A DNA stretch of 58,947 nucleotides, taken from Planctomycetota bacterium (lineage in GTDB: Bacteria; Planctomycetota; UBA8742; UBA2392). A program made the translations under genes and the position numbers. Location of the stretch: contig JAGQRE010000004.1 of the NCBI GenBank assembly GCA_020425695.1, positions 17,469 through 76,415 on the forward strand, written 5' to 3'. Position 1 is the stretch's first letter, and each line of letters begins with the position of its first letter. Under the pieces are notes generated by a model. The model saw nothing but the letters and a program-made list of their open reading frames with translations, made no database searches and was not told where the DNA came from. This document shows, piece by piece, positions 23,813 to 32,070 of this stretch.

Positions 23813-25870
23813 CTACTCCGTGGCTTCTTCTTCTTCACCGCTACTTGGGGCCTGAACGGGCGTGAGTGTCAGGGTTACGCTGATTTCCGAGACACCAAAC
23901 TCGGCTTCGTTCAATTCGCGTGAAGCTTTCGGCGGACGCCCGTTGACGGTCATGCCAACGTTCGTGCCGACGATTTCAGCGAGTGTGATCTTGCCCTTGT
24001 TGGTGTACTGGGTGTTCGAAATCTGGTTGATGGCGATCGTCAGGTGGTCATCAAAGTTGATTTTAGCGAGGGCCTTCTCGTCCAGGTCCTTTAGCTGGCC
24101 GGTCGCACGCAACTCCTCAATCAGTGCGGCGCGCAGTTGTTCAACGAGCATGCCCTTCTTCTTGTCGCCCAGCTTGCCGCTGAGTGCTTCGTGGGCTGCG
24201 TTCTCGTCGATAGAACTGGTGAGCCTCGATGCCACCCAGACACGGAAGGTGTACGTGCGCTTGTTGGTATAGTGACCGCCTTCGCCTTCTTCGGCACCGA
24301 CCCAGGCCGGCTCTTCCTTGGCTTCAAGCAAAGAAGCTGTGCGCTGAAGCAGCCCACCGTTCAGACCCTGTACCGTAAAATTGGCGTAGTAAATCTTCGT
24401 GCGCGGATCGCCACCGGCATACTTCGCGAGTGCATCGATGGTTGTACGTGAGATCAACGCTCCAGCCTCATCGGCCCGCATGGTCAGTTCGGTATCCTGC
24501 GGCGGCGGCGCGTCTTCGTCGTCTTCATCGCTCGGCTTGGCGGCAGGCAGGCTGCCAACTACGCCCGAAGCAACGTTCATGAGCGAGTAGGCCTTCTCGA
24601 CGTCTTCCTGCGCGGGCTGCAGCGCCGACACTTCCTTGTTGCGCTTGTCGGCCGTGCTGGCAAGGCTGCCCGCCTGTTCAATCACGGTGTCCACGCCGGC
24701 CGTCGAGAAGATCGCCATCAGCAGCGCAATCAACCCACCGACAGCGGCAATGGCGCCACCCGCGTAGAAGGGCACCTGCATCTTGGCGACGCCCTGACGC
24801 TCAATGTACTCAGGTGGAATCAGGTTGATCGTGTTGACTTCGTCCAGCCCGAGCCCCTGCAGCGAAAGACCGATCGCCACGGTGAGGCTCTGGATGTTGT
24901 TCTGGACTTCCGTCGGGTCAACGCTGCGCGCCAGCGCAATGCGAACCGGCGTATCCACCTTGTGGACCTGATACTGCAACTGTTGCTCAAAGAACTTCTT
25001 GATGTTCAGCAGCTTGCTGCCGTTGCCCATCATGACGAGCTGGTTGATGTTCGCGTCGTCGTGCTGGCTCTTGTAGAAGCCCACGGCGCGGTAGATTTCA
25101 CCGACCATGTCCTTCAGTGGCGGCTTCATGGCTTCGAAGACCGCGGCGGCGTCTTTGCTCTTGTGGGCGCGGCGCTTGAGTTTTTCTGCGTCGTCTGCTG
25201 CAAGCTTGAATCGCGCCCGCAGGGCTTTGGTAATGTCATTGCCGGCGACCGGCACCACGCGCACGTATGTCTTCTGGCCATCCAGAATGATGACGTCGGT
25301 GTTTTCGGCACCGATGTCGATGGCGACGCATGAATCACTTACGGCGTCGTCCATCTCATACTTGATGTAGTTGTAGATACCGAGCGGCGCCACCTGCACG
25401 CCGGTGATCTGCAAGCCCGCCATGTCACAGATATCGACGAGTTCATCGACGACGTCTTTCTTGGCGGCGTACAGGTTCACACGCAGTTCATCAGGGTCTT
25501 GATCATCAATGATCTGGAAGTCCCAGACGGCGTCTTCAAGCTTGATTGGAATCTGTGAGCGGGCTTCGTTCTCAATCGTCTCGCGCACGCGTTCTTTGGG
25601 AACGGGCGGGAGGCTGATGATTCGACCAAGGGTATTCTGGCCGGAGATCGAGACGAAAACTTCTTCGCCCTTCTTGATGCCCTTGCTTGAGCGCAACTCA
25701 TTGAGCGCACCGGCCGTGGCGTCCTGGATGGTGGTACCCGCGCCCAAACCGAATTCAGCCAGCGAGATGATCGCGACGTCTTCAAGGGAGACGCCCCCGC
25801 GATCACCGCCAAGCTTCACGGCCTTGACGCTGGATGTACCGAGCTCGATGCCCCATGCGGTCTTTGCCAT
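23813..25870 (-). CDS. pilM: PilM-PilN fusion protein of the type IV pilus/secretin platform
   Basis: PilM is an actin-like cytoplasmic ATP-binding protein that grips the N-terminal tail of PilN. The 685-residue protein starts MAKTAWGIELGTSSVKAVKL (phosphate-1 loop), with AIDIGAENTDVIILDG (about 184-198), GNDITKALRARF and MMGNGSKLLNIKKFF completing the PilM fold. The PilN tail motif is then joined in frame as INLIPPEY (about 348-355), followed by a membrane helix (about 368-390) and a periplasmic domain of about 290 residues. Ordinarily these are two proteins held by the INLLP-type motif. GAGG precedes the ATG at 25870. An extension to 25912 is rejected. Confidence 0.93.
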   Translation of the reverse strand: MAKTAWGIELGTSSVKAVKLGGDRGGVSLEDVAIISLAEFGLGAGTTIQDATAGALNELRSSKGIKKGEEVFVSISGQNTLGRIISLPPVPKERVRETIENEARSQIPIKLEDAVWDFQIIDDQDPDELRVNLYAAKKDVVDELVDICDMAGLQITGVQVAPLGIYNYIKYEMDDAVSDSCVAIDIGAENTDVIILDGQKTYVRVVPVAGNDITKALRARFKLAADDAEKLKRRAHKSKDAAAVFEAMKPPLKDMVGEIYRAVGFYKSQHDDANINQLVMMGNGSKLLNIKKFFEQQLQYQVHKVDTPVRIALARSVDPTEVQNNIQSLTVAIGLSLQGLGLDEVNTINLIPPEYIERQGVAKMQVPFYAGGAIAAVGGLIALLMAIFSTAGVDTVIEQAGSLASTADKRNKEVSALQPAQEDVEKAYSLMNVASGVVGSLPAAKPSDEDDEDAPPPQDTELTMRADEAGALISRTTIDALAKYAGGDPRTKIYYANFTVQGLNGGLLQRTASLLEAKEEPAWVGAEEGEGGHYTNKRTYTFRVWVASRLTSSIDENAAHEALSGKLGDKKKGMLVEQLRAALIEELRATGQLKDLDEKALAKINFDDHLTIAINQISNTQYTNKGKITLAEIVGTNVGMTVNGRPPKASRELNEAEFGVSEISVTLTLTPVQAPSSGEEEEATE

Positions 25871-25897
25871 ACAATCCTCGAAACAATGGCGATGGCC

Positions 25898-25914
25898 GAT
25901 TGGCAGAACCAATC
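25898..25914 (-). other. Short hairpin in the pilMN leader
   Basis: GATTGG and CCAATC flank a five-base loop about 30 bases before the pilMN start. The 170-base spacer 25871-26039 otherwise shows only a TTGACC box (25986-25991) without a convincing -10. Confidence 0.3.
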
Positions 25915-26039
25915 AAGCCGAGCTAATTGCTGTATTCGTTTCCGCCTATGGGGGTGAATGACAGCATGGCCCGAATTTGTCTCAAGGTCAAGCGACGATT
26001 GCATTTCAGACAGATTGGTGACGCAAAGGGGTCGGACGG

Positions 26040-27023
26040 TCAAATTCCGGCCGGTAGATACGGCCCCTGGCTGAAAAACTGTGCGATCAGTCGTTTCACA
26101 GTTTCCGGGCGGACTGTGTTTGGGACCAGCTCACCCGCATCGTTCATGAAGCCTAGCGCGGGCGTTGGGTCCTTCAGATCGTCGCACACCCAGCGCCCGT
26201 CCGGGCCGGCGGCTTCTTCATTAAGGCGGTCATTCAGGTCCGACCAATCCAGACGCTGGCGTGGCGGTCCGGTCAGAAGATCGAACCAGGAAAGCGTGGT
26301 GAGGCGCAGTTTGTAGCGATAGCCCCCGTCATCCCCCGTCACCACGCTGAGAATCCGATCACAACCCGTCACGGTGTTGACGGCAGTCTCATGCAGATCG
26401 CGGTCGCTGGTCACGACACAGAAGTCGAGGGTGTCAAAACGCTCAAGCTCCGCGTCGTCTTCGCGCAGCGTGCGCAAGTCCTGCTGGATCGACCAGAACT
26501 CCTGGGCAAACCAGTCAGCGTGCAGGTCCAGGTTGACCAGCAGGCGCGGGATTAACTCCAGCGCGTACTCGTACTGTGCCTGACGCCGCTCAAGATCATC
26601 CGTAAACCGATCACTTGCCACCGGGCTGTCGTGGCGCTTGGTAAGGGCCGTAAGCGTAAGGTCAAGCTTGACGCCCTCGGGCGTGCCGAACTGGCCGAAG
26701 TCACCGGCTATGGCGGCGGACAAAAGCGTCGGCGCGTTCACCAGCGCAAGCGCGGGTTGCATCACGGCGAACACACCGCAAGCGCCGTCCGTGTCCCAGT
26801 GGTTGTTGGTTACTGTTGTGATGCCGCGCAGCGTCTCCAGACGATCTTTGGATTCCGCCAGCTTGATACACATGCCGGTCGACAGGTCGTGGCGGAAGCG
26901 AACGGGTGTCCGATTCCCCGGCCAATGCGAAAGATTCAGCCGCCCCGGCGCATTGCCGTCAACACTGACGCAGACCTCAGGGTCGAGGTCGTCGCTCCAG
27001 TGCTGATAGACAAGGTCGGGCAT
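26040..27023 (-). CDS. Conserved protein of unknown function, probably DUF6687-like
   Basis: A soluble 327-residue protein without signal peptide. It opens with a beta-rich segment (NLSHWPGNRTPVRFRHDLST) and a motif TNNHWDTDGACGVFAVMQP (about 72-90), which looks like a His/Asp metal-binding loop of the DHH kind. AAIAGDFGQFGTPEG follows. I recall this NH(F/W)D-x-DG pattern from a family listed as DUF6687, but cannot confirm it. No pathway is known. It is the last gene of the lepB-psd-pssA-rpiB run and starts 21 bases after rpiB, so it is probably cotranscribed. Confidence 0.78.
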   Translation of the reverse strand: MPDLVYQHWSDDLDPEVCVSVDGNAPGRLNLSHWPGNRTPVRFRHDLSTGMCIKLAESKDRLETLRGITTVTNNHWDTDGACGVFAVMQPALALVNAPTLLSAAIAGDFGQFGTPEGVKLDLTLTALTKRHDSPVASDRFTDDLERRQAQYEYALELIPRLLVNLDLHADWFAQEFWSIQQDLRTLREDDAELERFDTLDFCVVTSDRDLHETAVNTVTGCDRILSVVTGDDGGYRYKLRLTTLSWFDLLTGPPRQRLDWSDLNDRLNEEAAGPDGRWVCDDLKDPTPALGFMNDAGELVPNTVRPETVKRLIAQFFSQGPYLPAGI

Positions 27024-27044
27024 GGATTCACAGCCCCAAACTGG

Positions 27045-27509
27045 CTATTCGCCGGGTACGTCGCTGATGGCGCTGCCATCCAGTTTCGACATCTTCGCGA
27101 CGCGACCTGTATGACGACCGCCGTCGAACTCTGTAGCGATGAACACGGCAAGACTCTGCTTGACGACGTCGATACCCATTGAGCGACTTCCGAAGCAGAT
27201 CACGTTGGCATCATTGTGACGCCGCGCCATCTCGGCCTCCCACGAGTTGTGAGCAACAACCGCCCGACAGCCGGAGATTTTGTTTGCACTCATAGCCATG
27301 CCGATGCCGGACCCGCACACCAGCACGACACGATGCACCGACTTGTCCGCGACCCGGGCGCACGCACGGGCAGCAAAATCCGGGTAATCTACGCGATCGG
27401 CGGAAAACGGCCCCAGGTCATCGACCTGATTGCCGCTCTCTCTGAGAAATGCGACCAGCTCGTTTTTCATGTCAAAGGCGGCGTGGTCTGCGGCAATAGC
27501 AATTTTCAT
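27045..27509 (-). CDS. rpiB: Ribose-5-phosphate isomerase B
   Basis: Interconverts ribose-5-phosphate and ribulose-5-phosphate in the pentose phosphate pathway. The 154-residue protein matches RpiB over its length: AIAADHAAF at the N-terminus (Asp8, His9), the DYPDFA block, the catalytic Cys65 and phosphate-binding loop in VLVCGSGIGMAM, and AVVAHNSWEAEMARRHNDANV. The ATG overlaps the TsaC-YwlE stop by four bases (ATGA), so translation is coupled. The order tsaC-ywlE-rpiB matches the Bacillus subtilis ywlC-ywlE-ywlF order. Confidence 0.95.
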   Translation of the reverse strand: MKIAIAADHAAFDMKNELVAFLRESGNQVDDLGPFSADRVDYPDFAARACARVADKSVHRVVLVCGSGIGMAMSANKISGCRAVVAHNSWEAEMARRHNDANVICFGSRSMGIDVVKQSLAVFIATEFDGGRHTGRVAKMSKLDGSAISDVPGE

Positions 27510-28591
27510 GAGTCGTCTCCCGGGGTCGACGAGAATAGCTTGTCAAACTTCGCTTCCAATGCCGCATCGTTGGGACGCACCATAGCAGTCCTCGCCAGCA
27601 GCGATTGAACTTGTGCCCGCACCTGTCGCGTCGTCGTCACATAGTCTTCGGGCGGTCCGCCCATCGGGTCGAGAACATTCCAGCATTTTGCCGATTGATC
27701 GACGGCCTGCACGTCGGCGCGAACATCGTCCCCCATCGATACAAGCCTGCGTCCGGCACTGGCGTTCGGGGTATATCGCGTCGGCGCGTGACTGGCCAAA
27801 TCCGTGTGGAAGGCCTGGGCGGCTCGTTGCATGCTCTCAGGCGAACGTGCTTGGGGATGCGCAATCAGACCTGACGAAAACAGCTCATAGGCAGGAACGA
27901 ACGTCGCCAGGTTGTCGCCATAACATTGCTGCATGGCCTCAAGCAAGCGGTGCGCGAAAGCACTGCGGTTCAGATTGCCCAGGCAGACGAATTCAATGCT
28001 TTGCGTAAACAAGGTTTGAAGATCGGCCTGCTTCACTGCCCCTTCACGCAGAATCTCCAGTCCGCAGCGCACCAAGCGAACGACGCTGCTGGCAGACCTC
28101 ACTGGCAAAACCCCGGCGCTCAAAACAGCATCCAGACCCGGCAGGTGTGCGATCTCGTCAGGGTCACTCAGCGGTGGCTGGGCATGAAGGTTCGCACTGG
28201 TAGCAACAACGGGCCCGTCTGTCAGCTTCAGGAAACGAGACCCGCTTTCATCTTGCACGACGCGCAGCCCCAAACCGGTCTGACTCGCCCCGTTGGCCAC
28301 GATTACGGTTACGCCGCGTGGGCTGAGCGCCTTGACCGCCCATTCTTCAAGCTCATTCAACGGCGCCGCAAACTTGAGAGCCGACTCAACATCCGGAAGA
28401 TGCAGTGAAAACGGCTCACGTCTGCCGCCCTTGAATTCCTGCAACTTCGCGCTGTGCAAGTTGGGATCCGCGAGTGCTGCAACGCCGTAAACCGTATCGG
28501 TCGGAAACGCGACGAGCCCGCCTTCGCGCAGTATGCGAGCAGCCTCTTCAATATGCTCAGGGTTGTCGGTGCCCAGAATTTTTGCAGGCAT
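27506..28591 (-). CDS. Threonylcarbamoyl-AMP synthase (TsaC/Sua5) fused to a YwlE-like low-molecular-weight phosphatase
   Basis: A 361-residue two-domain protein. Residues 1-195 are a Sua5/YrdC/YwlC domain (LREGGLVAFPTDTVYGVAA, FKGGRREPFSLHL, VVATSAN), which makes threonylcarbamoyl-AMP for t6A37 of tRNA. Residues 198-361 are a low-molecular-weight protein phosphatase domain with the CX5R loop CLGNLNRS (Cys203, Arg209) and the acid in VLDPMGGP (Asp308). The latter is close to YwlE of B. subtilis, but the Thr that gives YwlE its phosphoarginine preference is Leu here, so substrate is uncertain. ATG at 28591 sits one base after the pssA stop. Confidence 0.9.
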   Translation of the reverse strand: MPAKILGTDNPEHIEEAARILREGGLVAFPTDTVYGVAALADPNLHSAKLQEFKGGRREPFSLHLPDVESALKFAAPLNELEEWAVKALSPRGVTVIVANGASQTGLGLRVVQDESGSRFLKLTDGPVVATSANLHAQPPLSDPDEIAHLPGLDAVLSAGVLPVRSASSVVRLVRCGLEILREGAVKQADLQTLFTQSIEFVCLGNLNRSAFAHRLLEAMQQCYGDNLATFVPAYELFSSGLIAHPQARSPESMQRAAQAFHTDLASHAPTRYTPNASAGRRLVSMGDDVRADVQAVDQSAKCWNVLDPMGGPPEDYVTTTRQVRAQVQSLLARTAMVRPNDAALEAKFDKLFSSTPGDDS

Positions 28592-28592
28592 G

Positions 28593-29618
28593 TCAGGTCG
28601 TACTTTTCTTGATCGTTGCGCGTTCGTCGCGCTGACGCTTGCGCTCGGCCAGCGCCAATCGACGCCCAAGCAGCCCGCGCCCGCGTATCAGCCGGTAAGC
28701 GAAGTAAATCGGCCCCGACAGCACGTAAGCCAGCATCAGCGCGGGGACCGTCAGGCGCCAGAAGTCAATGAACACAACCACCAGCGTGACGATCAGCAGG
28801 AAGATCACCATCGTACGCAGGCTTTGCTTGCGGCTCACCAGCCTGTTGAACAGATGCGAATAGCGCACCCGCGTCACCATCATCACGCCGATCAGCCCAC
28901 ACATCAGCGGGTACGCCACTCTCAAGACCCACACCCACGCATCGGAGAAGCCTGAAAGAAATTCGTGCAGCCAAGTCAGTCCGAGCACAAACCCGGACAC
29001 ACTTGCCGCAGCGGCCGGCGAAGGCAGCCCGCGAAAACTGGAATGATCGTCCTCTTCGTCAGTTTCGACGTTGTACCGCGCCAAACGCAGGATGGCACAG
29101 CAGGCGTACAGCCCACTGACTGCCCACAACAATTTTGTGTCAAAGTTGAAGTTACTCGTGTGCGCGAAGAAGAAGTCACCGGCCACACGAATCATCAGCG
29201 CGGGCACAACGCCAAACGTGACAGCGTCGCAGAGGCTGTCCAATTCCGCCCCGAAGCGCCCGGTGGTCGCAGTCATGCGCGCGACTTTGCCGTCGAGTGC
29301 ATCAAACAGCATACCCGCGCCGATCAACAACGCTGCGTATCCAAGGCGCAGATATACTTCCGTGGAATTCGCTGCCGTGACAGCCGCATAGGCTTTCGTC
29401 AACTCGATCAAGGCAGCCACACCGCAGACCGCGTTGCCGAGTGTCAGAGCCGTAGGCAGCATCGCGAGCCCGGGCATGCGCTTTCGCCGCCTCAAGCGTC
29501 TCGACGTATTCACACCGGCGAAAGACCCGCTGTCAGCCGCCTCAAGCTGAATCAGGCGCCCACTGGCCGAAATCTCGACGCCGGACTGCGACTCGTTTGC
29601 TGAGGGGGTCTCTGACAT
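28593..29618 (-). CDS. pssA: CDP-alcohol phosphatidyltransferase, likely CDP-diacylglycerol-serine O-phosphatidyltransferase
   Basis: Makes phosphatidylserine from CDP-diacylglycerol and serine in the membrane. The 341-residue protein has a 45-residue basic cytoplasmic start, then multiple membrane helices. The family signature DG-x2-AR-x8-G-x3-D-x3-D is intact (Asp109, Gly110, Ala113, Arg114, Gly123, Asp127, Asp131) and is followed by TFGVVPA. RLARYNVE and FRGLPSPAAA also fit PssA. A phosphatidylserine decarboxylase gene upstream in the same run supports the serine substrate. Given the inositol-phosphate synthase elsewhere in the window, an inositol-type acceptor cannot be fully excluded. 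The start overlaps the preceding stop (TGATG). Confidence 0.92.
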   Translation of the reverse strand: MSETPSANESQSGVEISASGRLIQLEAADSGSFAGVNTSRRLRRRKRMPGLAMLPTALTLGNAVCGVAALIELTKAYAAVTAANSTEVYLRLGYAALLIGAGMLFDALDGKVARMTATTGRFGAELDSLCDAVTFGVVPALMIRVAGDFFFAHTSNFNFDTKLLWAVSGLYACCAILRLARYNVETDEEDDHSSFRGLPSPAAAASVSGFVLGLTWLHEFLSGFSDAWVWVLRVAYPLMCGLIGVMMVTRVRYSHLFNRLVSRKQSLRTMVIFLLIVTLVVVFIDFWRLTVPALMLAYVLSGPIYFAYRLIRGRGLLGRRLALAERKRQRDERATIKKSTT

Positions 29619-30832
29619 CAGTCCTTGGGTTTCTCCCAGCCCATCTGCTCAAGAATTTCCGTTGCTGCGTCAATCGCTTCGACGTTGCCTCGTACAACCA
29701 GACGAGTGCCGTAGACGAAACACTGTCCCTCATGACCGCCTGCATCCAGCAGATCATACAACGAATCCAGCACCACAAAGTTTCCGCCCGCATCTTTCAG
29801 GTCGCCATCGTAGCCGCCCTCTTTGCCGGGCGCCGTACCTTGACGCTGGTAGGCCGCTGCCAGCTTCTTCAGAAGCTCCGCAATGTCGTACACCCGATAG
29901 CCGCGGCTGATATCGTCGCGGTCCAACTCAATGGCGACACAACCGCCGCGCACGCCGACAAGGGGCTCGAAGTCCTCTTCTTTCAGAATATCCAGCGTCG
30001 TCTTCAATGCGTCCCAACAGGTCTTTTTTGAGAACGCAATCGACGTGTGAAAGTCCGAACACGTGAACGCCATCTCACGCCCGAGCACCAACCCAACCTC
30101 CGCATCAACGCAGATACCTGCGAGAACACTTGCGATTGGCGTGTTGTCGTAGGCGACGCTGAACGGGGAATCTTTGAGCTTTTGAACAACATCGCGCTCG
30201 CGTTGAAGGTCTGACGACTCGCCACCGCCGTCCTTCATAAGCAAATCAAGTAGCTCGCGCACTCGTCCGTGGCTGCTGTCGTGTGTGGTAAACAGGATGC
30301 GGTCCCCTACCACGCTCGCGGTCAGGTCTTCACCCCATGGGTCGTACAGCAGGTCTTCAATCAGCCCAGCCAGATATTCAGCGGCCGTGCGCTCCGGCTC
30401 CGGTTTTACATCCTTCTCCAAGCGTCGTTTTGCGGCGCCCCAGGTGTTGACATATTCGACGTATCGCCCGGCCAGGACACTAACGTCATAACCCTTTACA
30501 TTCCCGCCGCGGGCGCGTTCGCCGGGCGGAGCGATTCTCAGAATGCCGCTTTGCGGCTCAAGCTGGACATTGCAACCAGTCGCGAATGCCAACGCACGGG
30601 ACGCGTCGTCGCGGCCAAGCCCAGTGGCAACCAACACGGTACCGAATGACATGTCGTCCGCGTCAACATCGTTGTACGTCGGCTTCAACCCAGTGGCCTG
30701 CTGCAAGGCTTCGACCGCTTCGCCGGCCGAGCCGTCGTAGACTCGAAAGTCCACCGTGGCAGGCTTTTCCTGTGCGGTGCACAGAACGGCCGCCAAGGCC
30801 AACGCAACACTGGCACAAACGAACGTCTTCAT
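29618..30832 (-). CDS. Secreted protein of tandem secretin N-domain-like (STN/N1) modules, copy 2
   Basis: A 404-residue protein with a signal peptide (MKTFVCASVALALAAVLCTA) from the ATG at 30832, which follows GAGGA. The mature part contains two halves. Each has an STN/N0-like segment (VDFRVYDGSAGEAVEALQQA; later SPFSVAYDNTPIASVLAGI), a V(Y/F)D(V/I)-x-(E/D)LL-type strand-helix (VYDIAELLKKL) and an N1-like strand ending LVVRGNVEAIDAATEILEQM. The secretin in this window has the same succession (VFNVADLLINL, LIVLNSPDNIDRVSNLL), but no secretin barrel follows here. It is a paralogue of the adjacent upstream gene, sharing a C-terminus ending EILEQMGW versus EVLEAMGW, and overlaps it by four bases. 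Function is unknown. Confidence 0.82.
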   Translation of the reverse strand: MKTFVCASVALALAAVLCTAQEKPATVDFRVYDGSAGEAVEALQQATGLKPTYNDVDADDMSFGTVLVATGLGRDDASRALAFATGCNVQLEPQSGILRIAPPGERARGGNVKGYDVSVLAGRYVEYVNTWGAAKRRLEKDVKPEPERTAAEYLAGLIEDLLYDPWGEDLTASVVGDRILFTTHDSSHGRVRELLDLLMKDGGGESSDLQRERDVVQKLKDSPFSVAYDNTPIASVLAGICVDAEVGLVLGREMAFTCSDFHTSIAFSKKTCWDALKTTLDILKEEDFEPLVGVRGGCVAIELDRDDISRGYRVYDIAELLKKLAAAYQRQGTAPGKEGGYDGDLKDAGGNFVVLDSLYDLLDAGGHEGQCFVYGTRLVVRGNVEAIDAATEILEQMGWEKPKD

Positions 30833-32061
30833 TTGGGTTCCTCGTTTGCCTCTGCCTGCTTCCAACCCATGGCTTCAAGCACTTCGACGCCGGCATCCAC
30901 AACGTCAACGCCGCCCACGACGACTACCAGTGCCCCATATGCGCGAATCAGCGGTGAATGTCCTGCACTCTCGAGCTGCAACTCGAGCGCATCAATGACT
31001 ACGTCGACACCGCCGTGGCTGCGCAAGTCTCCGTGAAAACCCTCCAGCACATCTTCGCCCGTCTTTAACTCGGTGTAGGCCTGCTCTAGTTCGACGAGCA
31101 GCTCGCTTACATCGAACACGCGATAGCTGGCGCTGCCTGCGTAGTCCTGCTGGTTGAGTCTCAGTGCGCCGCCCACGCTGTCGACGGCAAAGAAGTTCTC
31201 ACGGGCCAGTGCCTGCAAGGCGTCAAAGTGTGTTGAAGTTGCCTCCAGCGTGACTTCCGTTGTGTCGTACTGGAAATCGAACTGGCCCATCAGTCCCGCG
31301 TCAATGTAGACAGGTACGCTGTAGTCTTTGAAAAGCTGGTACAGCAGGGCACTCAGCAGCCCGTCACCCGGCTGAAAGTCCGAGCGCAGCTTTCGCAGTT
31401 CATCACGGTTGCGACGATCCAGCTTCAATGCAGCACTCTCGCCGCCGGCAGCCGTGCCAAGCAGCTGAATCAACTCACTAATCTGCGCCAATTCGGTTTT
31501 GCTTCGGGTATAAATCAGCCGCTTGCCCACGGCCGAACCCGCCCCGCCTTCCGTTTCTTCGAGGCGCAGGATTTCAGAGATGGCGTCGCGAAGTTCTTCG
31601 GTCGCCGTCGGGCGATAAAGCAAGTCAGGGTCTGTCCCGTCGCCTACACGACCATAGCGCTTCTGATAGGCCAGAAAATGCGCAGCCAGATCGTCAATCT
31701 TGAATCCCTTTACGCTGCGTGCATCGGCTTCGTCGCTGTCCAGGTCCGTCAGTGTGATGCGGCGATTTGCGTCATCCAGATTGATCTGGACACCGCCGGA
31801 GGCGCCAATCATTCGCGCCGCTAGCTCCGGCTTTACATCCTTGGCCAGCACCCAGATCGGCTGTTCGATTTCGAAGGAATCTTCGTAGTCACCGGGTTCA
31901 AACCGATAGCCCAGTTGAGTCGAGAAGTCAGCCAACGCGCTGGCAAGTACTTCACCGGGATAGACACAGTTGACCGTCTTCGCGGTCTCCGCCTGAGCCT
32001 CGCCTTGCCAGAAGAGGCACAGCAGCGGGGCAAGCAGTGCTAGGGCAATGCAACGCCTCAC
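30829..32061 (-). CDS. Secreted protein of tandem secretin N-domain-like (STN/N1) modules, copy 1
   Basis: A 410-residue paralogue of the next gene. The signal peptide is MRRCIALALLAPLLCLFWQG ending near AQA. The first half has an STN-like segment (VLASALADFSTQLGYRFEPG) and an N1-like strand (GKRLIYTRSKTELAQISELIQLL). The second half begins with DYSVPVYIDAGLMGQFDFQY, continues with VFDVSELLVELEQAY and ends with LVVVVGGVDVVDAGVEVLEAM. No membrane-spanning barrel or catalytic motif is present. It starts nine bases after psd and overlaps copy 2 by four bases (ATGA), so the pair is translationally coupled. These may cap or compete at a secretin ring, which is inference. Confidence 0.82.
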   Translation of the reverse strand: MRRCIALALLAPLLCLFWQGEAQAETAKTVNCVYPGEVLASALADFSTQLGYRFEPGDYEDSFEIEQPIWVLAKDVKPELAARMIGASGGVQINLDDANRRITLTDLDSDEADARSVKGFKIDDLAAHFLAYQKRYGRVGDGTDPDLLYRPTATEELRDAISEILRLEETEGGAGSAVGKRLIYTRSKTELAQISELIQLLGTAAGGESAALKLDRRNRDELRKLRSDFQPGDGLLSALLYQLFKDYSVPVYIDAGLMGQFDFQYDTTEVTLEATSTHFDALQALARENFFAVDSVGGALRLNQQDYAGSASYRVFDVSELLVELEQAYTELKTGEDVLEGFHGDLRSHGGVDVVIDALELQLESAGHSPLIRAYGALVVVVGGVDVVDAGVEVLEAMGWKQAEANEEPK

Positions 32062-32070
32062 GGTGCCTCC

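Noticed and set aside
17710-25870. Assignment as a complete type II secretion system
   Set aside because: No GspE, GspF or pseudopilin genes are present, and PilM/PilN features favour a pilus-type platform.
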